A DNA stretch of 48,867 nt, from positions 1 to 48,867 of the forward strand of contig CAYWSH010000009.1 of the NCBI GenBank assembly GCA_964460655.1, in the 5' to 3' direction. The translations under genes and the position numbers were made by a program. Of the stretch, positions 42,292 through 48,867 are shown piece by piece. The stretch is from CAVUAF01 sp964460655. Its GTDB lineage: Bacteria > Acidobacteriota > Terriglobia > Terriglobales > Acidobacteriaceae. The notes under the pieces were generated by a model, which made no database searches, was not told the DNA's origin, and worked only from the letters and a program-made list of their open reading frames with translations. Position 1 is the first letter of the stretch. Each line of letters begins with the position of its first letter.

Positions 42292-43357
42292 GCAAGTCGT
42301 TCTTGTCGGGATTGTAGAAGAAGTGGCAGCGCAGCAAGATGTACTCGCCGCCGAACTCCTTCGGCAGCGGCGGCAGCGGATGCGATGACGTGATGGCGGA
42401 GCCGGCAGCCTCATCCAGCGGGCGGTCGCCGCTGGAGAGCACCATCTGCGCTTCCTTGATGCTCCCGTCGCGCATGATCATGAACTGGATGGCAACGTGC
42501 CCCTTGGCGTACGGCGGCTGCATGGCGCGCAGCGGCATCACGTCATACCAGTGCCCTTGCACCACGATGCGCAGGCGCTCCAGATAGCGGGAGAAGTCCA
42601 CGCCCATCGTGTCGCTCAGGATCTCGGTGCCGCTGGCGATCTTCCCGTTTGAGCGTGGGATCGAGCCGTAATCTCCCGCAGCGCCACCGCCCCCGCGGGC
42701 CATCGCGGCGCCCTGCACTGCTTCCTGCAGCTGCGAGGTCGCCGACTTCATCGCGAACAAGTTGCCCGAACGCACCGGCGGTATCGGCGTCTGCAACTGC
42801 GCGGTGTTGTTCGTCGGCTGCGGTGGCTTCGGTGCCTGCGGTTGCTCGCCTTGGGCGCTCTGCGCCACCTGCTGCTGCGGGGATGGCGGTTGCGGCGACG
42901 GCGTTCCCGGCGCGCCCGGAGCGCCCGGCCGCGTCGGACTGATCAAGCGTTGCAGCTCCTTCGGGTCGAGCACCGGCGAACGCGACTGCGCAATGCGGTT
43001 CTTGTCGGAGATGATGTTCGTCTTCGGCGTTGCCACCGGTGGCTGCGCGTCCTTCGGCATCGAGAGATACGTGAGCTGCCGGTCACGCAGCAGCTCTGCG
43101 GGCGTAGTGAGGACGATCGCTCGCGGCGAGGGCATCCACTTCGGCGAAGTCAGCAGCAGGATGATAGCGACCGCGTGTGTCGTTACCGACATCCAGAAGG
43201 CCTCGCGCTGGCGCGACCGTGCCAGGTCGTCCTGCAACTGGAAGATCAGGTGCGGCACGCTGTGGTCCGACGGATCGAGCTGCTGCTCCATGCCGTCTGT
43301 GAACGTGCGGCGGACGGGCTCTTGCAGCGCTTGCGGACTGTCGGAACGAAACAGCAT
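42287..43357 (-). CDS. TonB-like energy transducer / TonB C-terminal domain protein
   Basis: ATG 43357 (MLFRSDSPQALQEPV) follows GGGAG by six bases and is preferred over GTG 43378. The 356-residue protein has a cytoplasmic N-terminus of about 54 residues, unusually long for TonB, one transmembrane helix (about residues 55-72), a Pro/Gln-rich periplasmic linker (residues 120-190) and a C-terminal TonB-like domain (VVQGHWYDVMPLRAMQPPYAKGHVAIQFMIMRDGS). It should link the inner membrane to outer-membrane receptors, or act as a TolA-like protein. ExbB/ExbD genes are not in the window. Confidence 0.82.
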   Translation of the reverse strand: MLFRSDSPQALQEPVRRTFTDGMEQQLDPSDHSVPHLIFQLQDDLARSRQREAFWMSVTTHAVAIILLLTSPKWMPSPRAIVLTTPAELLRDRQLTYLSMPKDAQPPVATPKTNIISDKNRIAQSRSPVLDPKELQRLISPTRPGAPGAPGTPSPQPPSPQQQVAQSAQGEQPQAPKPPQPTNNTAQLQTPIPPVRSGNLFAMKSATSQLQEAVQGAAMARGGGGAAGDYGSIPRSNGKIASGTEILSDTMGVDFSRYLERLRIVVQGHWYDVMPLRAMQPPYAKGHVAIQFMIMRDGSIKEAQMVLSSGDRPLDEAAGSAITSSHPLPPLPKEFGGEYILLRCHFFYNPDKNDLQ

Positions 43358-43516
43358 GCTCGACTCCCGCGTAGACACCCTTCCCGGCGCACACTTCGCG
43401 GAAGGTAACTATTTTCTCACTAAACGCTACCCGCTGGCTCGGGCAAATCGCCTGGCGAAGCCACACAGCCACCGGCGAAAAGTCTACGTACGCTGCGGAT
43501 AGAATGCCCGTATCGC

Positions 43517-44302
43517 ATGAGCCTGATTCGCATCGTGCTTGCCAACCTGCGCTTCCCCGGGGGCGCTGAAGAGTCGGTGACTCTGGCGGAGGACGCCATC
43601 GCCGACGCCGCGCGGCAACGCGCCGCGATCATCTGCTTCCCCGAATGCTACGTCCCCGGTTATCGCGCTAAAGACAAAGCGGTGCCGCCGCCCGATCCTG
43701 CGTTTCTGGAGCGCGCCTGGCAGACAATCGCGACAGCAGCGGCACGGGCGCATGCTGCGGTCGTGCTAGGGACGGAACGCGTCGTAGAAGGCGCCCTGCT
43801 GGCAAGTGCGCTGGTGATCGACCGCGACGGCGCGATCCTCGGCTTTCAGGACAAGGTGCAGCTCGATCCCTCCGAGGAAGGCACGTATGGATTCGGGGCC
43901 GGACGGCGCACGTTCCACTGTGGCGAGCTGACGTTCGCGATCGCGATCTGTCACGAAGGCTGGCGCTACCCGGAGACGGTGCGCTGGGCTGCGCGACAAG
44001 GAGCTCAGTTGGTATTCCATCCGCACTTCCATGAACGCGAGCCGGGTGGCTACGTGCCCACGACCTTCGCGGATCCCGCGAACACCTTCCACGAGAAGGC
44101 CCTGCTATGCCGCGCGGCGGAGAACAGCGTGTGGTTCGCCAGCGTGAACGTGGCGAGCGCCAGCTCGCCGACTACTTCAGCGATTGTTCGGCCCGATGGA
44201 ACGCTGCTCTGCTACCAGCCGTACGGCAAGGAAGGCTTGCTCGTCGCCGATCTCGACTTGCATGAAGCCACGGGAGTGTTGGCGAAGCGCTGCCGGTCTT
44301 AG
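43517..44302 (+). CDS. Carbon-nitrogen hydrolase (nitrilase superfamily)
   Basis: The 261-residue protein has the nitrilase catalytic triad: E43 (ICFPECYVPGY), K113 (GFQDKVQL) and C145 (AIAICHEGWRYPE). The domain is complete and stand-alone. Related branches include omega-amidases, N-carbamoyl hydrolases and amidases; the CHEGWRYPE motif is closest to N-carbamoyl-type members but the substrate is not determinable. The 3' end overlaps the convergent oxidoreductase gene by four bases. A TAGAAT -10 box lies at 43500-43505. Confidence 0.9.
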   Translation: MSLIRIVLANLRFPGGAEESVTLAEDAIADAARQRAAIICFPECYVPGYRAKDKAVPPPDPAFLERAWQTIATAAARAHAAVVLGTERVVEGALLASALVIDRDGAILGFQDKVQLDPSEEGTYGFGAGRRTFHCGELTFAIAICHEGWRYPETVRWAARQGAQLVFHPHFHEREPGGYVPTTFADPANTFHEKALLCRAAENSVWFASVNVASASSPTTSAIVRPDGTLLCYQPYGKEGLLVADLDLHEATGVLAKRCRS

Positions 44303-45348
44303 GAACGCGCCGGGCGCATTTTCGCTTGGATACCTGCGCGCTGCGCATGTTCCGCGATCGCTTGCAGGATATCGAGCGCGAGGGCGAGCGCGCGCCGGCC
44401 GTCAGCCAGCGTTACTTCAGGCTCGGTGCGATTCCGCACCGCGTTCAGGAACGACCGCAACTCGGCGTGTAGCGGCTCCTCGGTGACCGTCTTTGGTTTC
44501 GCGGGCACAATGCGCATGCCCGCCGGCAACGCGATCGGCGGGAACGGCGAGTCGCTGCGCGTCGCGCCTGCCGGCTCGACCGACAGCGAAAACACGTCCT
44601 GCCGCGAGTAGTCCACCGAGATGTATTGATGTGGCTGGAAGAAGCGCAGCTTGCGCACCCGCTCCGTGCTCACGCGGCTCGCGGTCAGGTTGGCTACGCA
44701 GCCGTTCTCGAATTCGAGCCGCACGTTCGCGATGTCGACTTTATCCGAGAGGATCGTGATGCCGACGGCGCGCACCTCGCGCACCGGCGACATCACCAGC
44801 CAGAGCACGATGTCGAGGTCGTGGATCATCAGGTCGAGTACCACGTCCACGTCGAGCGCGCGCGGCGAGAACACGCTCAGCCGGTGTACCTCGAAGAACA
44901 TCGGCTCCGTGACCAGCGGTAGCGTGGCACGGATGCCCGGATTGAAGCGCTCCAGGTGACCGGCCTGCACTATGCGCCGGTTCTGTTGCGCGAGCGCGAT
45001 GAGCTCGTCGGCTTCGGCCAGCGTCGTGGCCACGGGCTTTTCCACAAGCGTGTCGACGCCGCTACGCAACAACGCTCGCGCCACCGCAAGATGCGATGCT
45101 GTCGGTACCGCCACCGATGCCGCAGTCGGCTTCGCTTGGCTTAACAATTCATCGACAGAAGCGAACACGGCGACTTCAGGACGGCTGATGTCGCCCGCGA
45201 CGCGGCGCGCTTTCTCCAGGTCCTGATCGACGAGCGCCGCCAGCCGCACCGCCTCACCGGCGCGCTCCAGTTCGTCATAGACGCGCGCGTGGTTGCGGCC
45301 GAACGCGCCGCAACCGACGACCGCGACCGAGATGGACTGGTCCGCCAA
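44299..45348 (-). CDS. Gfo/Idh/MocA-family NAD(P)-dependent oxidoreductase
   Basis: The start is a TTG at 45348, because an in-frame TAG lies two codons upstream and the Rossmann motif VAVVGCGAFGRNHARVY begins at residue 8. The 349-residue protein also has the conserved VEKPVATTLAEADEL and HDLDIVLWLV segments, the latter with the catalytic His. Such enzymes oxidise or epimerise sugars, often nucleotide sugars. In many bacteria a related gene accompanies lipid A genes, but none is visible here. Confidence 0.9.
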   Translation of the reverse strand: MADQSISVAVVGCGAFGRNHARVYDELERAGEAVRLAALVDQDLEKARRVAGDISRPEVAVFASVDELLSQAKPTAASVAVPTASHLAVARALLRSGVDTLVEKPVATTLAEADELIALAQQNRRIVQAGHLERFNPGIRATLPLVTEPMFFEVHRLSVFSPRALDVDVVLDLMIHDLDIVLWLVMSPVREVRAVGITILSDKVDIANVRLEFENGCVANLTASRVSTERVRKLRFFQPHQYISVDYSRQDVFSLSVEPAGATRSDSPFPPIALPAGMRIVPAKPKTVTEEPLHAELRSFLNAVRNRTEPEVTLADGRRALALALDILQAIAEHAQRAGIQAKMRPARS

Positions 45349-45389
45349 GCGCTAGGACTGTAGCAGCGCGGCTGCTGCCGAATCAAAAC

Positions 45390-47578
45390 TCAGTCGGTGC
45401 GCGACGCTCCCGCGGCCGGCTGCGTCATCGCGCCGAAGTAGTACAGCGAGTTGAAGAACANNNNNNNNNNNNNNNNNNNNNNNNNNNNNNNNNNNNNNNN
45501 NNNNNNNNNNNNNNNNNNNNNNNNNNNNNNNNNNNNNNNNNNNNNNNNNNNNNNNNNNNNGCGGCCGCTCCCGGCTGCCGGCGCGCATGACCGTTCACGA
45601 TCCCGTTCACGCTCTCGTCCGGGATCACGATCACGTCGTAACGCGACGCCAGGTCGCCGGCGCGCACGTCCTTGTCATACAACCGGTCGAACTTGAACTC
45701 GAACTGCTCGAGCAGCCAGCGCGTCCAGCCTTCGTCCATGCTCGCCTGGTAGCTCACGTAGATGCCGATGCGCGGCGCCTTCAGCGGCGTCGCATCGCTC
45801 AGCGGCAGGTCGGTGCCAGCCATGACGACGCCAAGAGGCGTCACCTGTGCCGCTGCGCCCGGAGTGCGGACAACGAACGTCCCTGCCGGGAAGTCGAGAC
45901 CGTGGTCCTTGATCGCACTACGCAGGCGCGCCACCGGAACGCCAGCTTTGAGCAGCCGATTCACCGCAAGAAAGGCGTTGTTGGAATCGCTGCGGATCAG
46001 GAATGCCTTCGCTTTGGCTTCAAACTTCGCCGCGGGCAGCTCGACCTTGTCGATCTTTTCCAGCTCCGCCTGGAACGGACGCTCGATCTGCACGGCGTTC
46101 ACGCCCATCAGCAACGGCAATGTCTGCGCGGTCACGTCGTACGGCCGCTTCGGGGGTCCGCCGGGATACTCGCGCAGGTCGGGATAATGCTGGCGTTCGA
46201 GCAGCGTCTTGGCGTAGCTACCGTAGGGTTGCGCGAGCTGGATGACGTACGAGCCGGCGCTGTACGGCGCACCATCGGCAGTGAAGTCCGTTTTCGCGCG
46301 CTGCACTTCCACCATACCGAAGCGCAGCGTGTTGAGCATCTTCACCGCGGCCGCAGGATCCTTCTGGTCGGCCGGGATCACGAACGCGTACGGCCCGCCG
46401 CTGCGCTCCACCTGGTGTTTGCCCAGCCGATAGAAATTGCGCACGTACTGCAGGCGGTTCTGCGCGACGTGATGCAGCACCTGTTCGTAAGCGATCAGCT
46501 GGTAGTCCACGATGTCGCGCAAGTGCCACTCGCCGCCCTTCCACGGATCGGGGAAATTCCACGTCGCGCGCTGCGCGTTGTAGCCGAGCGCGTTGGTATC
46601 GAGGTCCTGGAAGCGGACGCGCGTGGGCGTCGCGAGGCGCGCCGACGCCGACTCCGTCAGGATGCGCAGCCCGCCGTGATACGCCTGGTAATGTCGCGCC
46701 GGGCTCCAGAAGTCGTACATCGCGTTGACCGCGATGCCGCTCTTGCCGGCTGACGCCAGCGCCGACGCCACGCTCGTCCCCAACGCATTCGTCTCCTCGA
46801 CCAGCAGCGGATCAACGTTCGGGTCGATGGGATCGAGGAACGGCGGCACGAAGATGCGCGCCGCGTTCGCGCCCATCTGGTGGACGTCGTAAACGACCTC
46901 GGGATGCCACACATTGTGCAGCTTCGAAACCGTCAGCTGTGATTCCACCTGCGTGAACATGTACCAGTCGCGGTTGTCGTCGTGCCCCACGTAGTGGTGA
47001 TACAGCTCCACCGGCCCTGAACCTTCGTACGGCGTGCCGAGGTACTTGCGATACCACTTCACCACCATGTCCTGCCCGTCGGGATTGAGCGACGGCACCA
47101 GCAGATAAATGACGTTGTTCAGGATCTCGCGATGCTCCGGCGTGTCTTCGGTCAACAGCTTGTAGACATACTCCAGCGCGGTCTGCGTGGACGCGACCTC
47201 GGTCGAGTGCACCGTGCACGTCATCAGGACGACCGCGCGGCCTTCCTGCGCCAGCTTTTCCGCGTCGGCTTCCGACAGCCCGCGTGGATCGGCGAGCCGC
47301 TGCTGGATCTCGAGATACCGTGGCAGCTTCTGCATGTTTTCCGCCGACGTGATCGTCAGCGCGACGAATGGCTTCCCCAGCGTGCTCTTGCCGAGCTCTT
47401 CGAAGTGCACGCGCGCCGGATCTGCCGCCGCCACCCTGCGGAAGTAGTTCGTTACCTGGTCCCAATCGGCCATCTTGCGATCTTCGCCGACACGAAAACC
47501 AAGCTGCGATTCCGGTGTAGGTATCTGCGCGAAGGAGAGAGAGGACAAGAAGAAGAGAGCAGCGAGGGTGCGTCGCAT
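45390..47578 (-). CDS. Secreted M14-family zinc carboxypeptidase, interrupted by an N gap
   Basis: The protein starts with a signal peptide (MRRTLAALFFLSSLSFAQ). Zinc ligands are H124 and E127 (TVHSTEV) and H233 (VYDVHQMGANAARIF); the catalytic Glu is E309 (RILTESAS). About 672 residues are read before the 100-N gap. After the gap the natural C-terminus NSLYYFGAMTQPAAGASRTD followed by TGA (45392-45390) appears in a different frame, so the gap length is wrong and the gene is most likely intact in the organism. ATG 47578 has AGGA eight bases upstream. It would degrade extracellular or periplasmic peptides. Confidence 0.88.
45461..45560. other. Assembly gap of 100 N inside the M14 peptidase gene
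   Basis: Exactly 100 N. The coding frame before and after the gap differs, which shows that 100 is a placeholder and not a measured length. Confidence 0.97.
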
Positions 47579-47656
47579 GGATGAGTTCCTGGGTCGCGGA
47601 AGTGTGACGGAGGAATCTGCCTGCGCGCAGGCGGGATGTCAAGAGCGCATAGACAA

Positions 47657-47680
47657 AGCCCGGCCGAGTGCGGCCGGGCT
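47657..47680 (-). terminator. Hairpin terminator after rpoZ
   Basis: A perfect 9-bp stem AGCCCGGCC/GGCCGGGCT with a 6-base loop, followed on the minus strand by TTGTC. It lies 24 bases after the rpoZ stop. The stem is identical to the terminator at 5162-5184. Confidence 0.75.
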
Positions 47681-47703
47681 TCGCGGTCTGAGTGCGATCC
47701 TGC

Positions 47704-47946
47704 TTATTGGCCGAGCGCCTTGTCCAGCATCTCGCTGGCGACCTCGGCGGGCTTCTTCGTGTCTGGGATGGTCCACTTCACCTTGCCGGCAACGATCTCT
47801 TCGCGCGCGATGCGGCAGGGCTTGCGCGAGTTCACTTCCACCATCGGCTTCGCTCCCGCCTGGATCTGGCGCGCACGCCGCGCTGCCACCAAGATGTAGC
47901 GATAGTTGCTGTCGAACCCTTCCATCAGCTTGATCGTGTTTCTCAC
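47704..47946 (-). CDS. rpoZ: DNA-directed RNA polymerase omega subunit
   Basis: The 80-residue product (MRNTIKLMEGFDSNYRYILVAARRARQIQAGAKP) has the omega opening, with FDSNYRYILVAARRARQI as the conserved polymerase-binding helix. Omega helps fold and assemble the beta' subunit. It lies 13 bases after gmk, in the conserved yicC-gmk-rpoZ order. Confidence 0.9.
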   Translation of the reverse strand: MRNTIKLMEGFDSNYRYILVAARRARQIQAGAKPMVEVNSRKPCRIAREEIVAGKVKWTIPDTKKPAEVASEMLDKALGQ

Positions 47947-47959
47947 TGCACCACCTCGA

Positions 47960-48658
47960 CTAGCTTTCTGCCGCGCTCAATCCGAACGAACGCAGCGTCC
48001 CCTGGATACGTGCCTGGGCGTTGCGGCGCAGGCTCCGTTCGGCCGACTCGAGCAATCTCTCTTCCGCCGGGCTGGGCACGCGACCGGAGCGCTTTACGCG
48101 CTCTCCGAGTACCACAGCCTTCAGATCGTCGATGGATTGCTCCAGGCGGTCGTTCACAAGAATATAGTCGTAATTCCGCCAGTTCTCAATCTCCTTCGTT
48201 GCCGTCAGCAATCTACGGCGAATCACTGACTCGTCGCCTACGCCTTCCGCCTCAGATCTGCGACGCAAACGGCGTTCCAGTTCATCGCGCGACGGCGGCA
48301 GCACGAAGATGCTGACCGCGCGCGGGAGTCTCTGCTTGATCTGCGCCGCGCCCTGGACGTCGATATCAAGCAGCAGGTCGCGGCTCTTCGCCTCCGCTTC
48401 GCTGACGAAGCGCCGTGCTGTGCCGTAGTAGTTGCCGAAGACTTCGGCGTGTTCCAGCAGCTCGCCGGCTGTGATCATCTGCTCGAACTGCTCGCGGCTG
48501 ACGAAGAAGTACTCGTGCCCGTTCTGCTCCGAGCCCCGCGGCGCCCGCGTGGTATAGGAGATGGAAAAATCGAGGTTGGTGATCGCCTGGCGGATCTGCG
48601 CCACCAGCGTGGACTTCCCCGAGCCCGATGGGGCAGAGATGATGTAGACGATGCTCAC
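47960..48658 (-). CDS. gmk: Guanylate kinase
   Basis: The start is GTG 48658, overlapping the yicC stop by four bases (GTGA). The P-loop is ISAPSGSGKSTLV, followed by the GMP-binding SISYTTRAPRGSEQNGHEYFFVS and LLDIDVQGAAQIKQRLP. It phosphorylates GMP to GDP. At 232 residues it is some 25 longer than E. coli Gmk; the extra length is a basic Arg/Ser-rich C-terminal tail. Confidence 0.96.
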   Translation of the reverse strand: MSIVYIISAPSGSGKSTLVAQIRQAITNLDFSISYTTRAPRGSEQNGHEYFFVSREQFEQMITAGELLEHAEVFGNYYGTARRFVSEAEAKSRDLLLDIDVQGAAQIKQRLPRAVSIFVLPPSRDELERRLRRRSEAEGVGDESVIRRRLLTATKEIENWRNYDYILVNDRLEQSIDDLKAVVLGERVKRSGRVPSPAEERLLESAERSLRRNAQARIQGTLRSFGLSAAES

Positions 48659-48867
48659 TCGACGTTCTGCGCCTGCTCGCGCGCCTTCTCGATCTGCGAT
48701 TTCATATCGAGGCCGAGTTCGGTAAGCCGCAGCGCCTCGCCCACGACGCCCGAGGTCTTTGACAACATCGTGTTGGCCTCGCGGTTCATCTCCTGCAGCA
48801 GGAAATCGAGCTTCTTGCCGATCTCGGCGCCGCCCTTGAGCAGGCCGAGGAAGTGGTCGATGTGCGT
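48655..48867 (-). CDS. yicC: YicC-family endoribonuclease, C-terminal part only
   Basis: The frame enters from the right edge and ends at TGA 48657-48655. The last 70 residues include GGAEIGKKLDFLLQEMNREANTMLSK and end in IEKAREQAQNVE, both diagnostic of the YicC/DUF1732 C-terminus. YicC proteins are Mn-dependent RNases. The overlap with gmk supports a yicC-gmk-rpoZ operon. Confidence 0.93.
   Translation of the reverse strand, partial: THIDHFLGLLKGGAEIGKKLDFLLQEMNREANTMLSKTSGVVGEALRLTELGLDMKSQIEKAREQAQNVE

Overview
The window is GC-rich, gene-dense bacterial DNA that looks like part of a draft or metagenome-assembled scaffold. It has two gaps of exactly 100 N (10590-10689 and 45461-45560) and one stretch that appears to be miscalled (40141-40272). 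The gene set suggests an aerobic soil or sediment member of the Acidobacteriota, near Terriglobales or Koribacteraceae. The clues are a secreted sortilin/BNR beta-propeller protein, a winged-helix regulator with a membrane segment, a DUF4097 protein, a secreted M14 peptidase, a CO/xanthine-dehydrogenase-like operon, hemE-hemH-hemY and yicC-gmk-rpoZ operons, and many palindromic intergenic repeats. This placement is inference; the window has no rRNA gene to test it.

Layout. 1-5.2 kb: truncated SpoU-type RNA methyltransferase, a LolA-like periplasmic protein and a 1109-residue beta-propeller protein. 5.2-9.5 kb: a molybdenum hydroxylase operon read leftward (iron-sulfur, molybdopterin and FAD subunits), with a DUF1697 gene abutting it. 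9.5-10.6 kb: an accessory-looking stretch with two small ORFs and a sigma-54-type promoter. 10.7-12.9 kb: YchF-like GTPase cut by gap 1, a DUF4149 membrane protein and a secreted cupin. 13-16.4 kb: hemE-hemH-hemY. 16.6-19.3 kb: a type IV prepilin, then DUF177-rpmF-plsX. 19.5-24.1 kb: pirin, an ankyrin-type exported protein, a small membrane protein, a regulator and fabD. 24.1-28.5 kb: an autoregulated tetR-hlyD-ABC-ABC exporter operon. 28.6-33 kb: DUF4097 protein, ddl, rocF and asnS. 33-38.2 kb: CPBP protease, a sugar-phosphate-isomerase-like protein, a membrane protein, ggt, a YjbR protein and an acetyltransferase. 38.3-43.4 kb: HtrA-type protease, coaE, folD, miaA, a possible 35-residue membrane peptide and a TonB-like protein. 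43.5-48.9 kb: nitrilase, Gfo/Idh oxidoreductase, M14 peptidase across gap 2, rpoZ, gmk and the 3' end of yicC.

Most genes are housekeeping or common accessory genes, and many neighbours share 4-base stop/start overlaps that imply translational coupling. No CRISPR array, insertion sequence, phage gene, tRNA or rRNA was recognised.

The most unusual signal is outside the genes. Short intergenic arrays with an exact 7-base period (9546-9573, 20657-20705, 41178-41205 with 41217-41244, and 42271-42291) use different unit sequences, and three of them contain the stop codon of the adjacent gene. Two-hairpin elements with an invariant CTTTAG core and changed but still paired stems occur at 12930-12984 and 18125-18178. 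Other palindromes lie at 748-889, 19386-19484 and 20551-20647. The best-supported regulatory site is an 18-bp perfect palindrome directly upstream of tetR.
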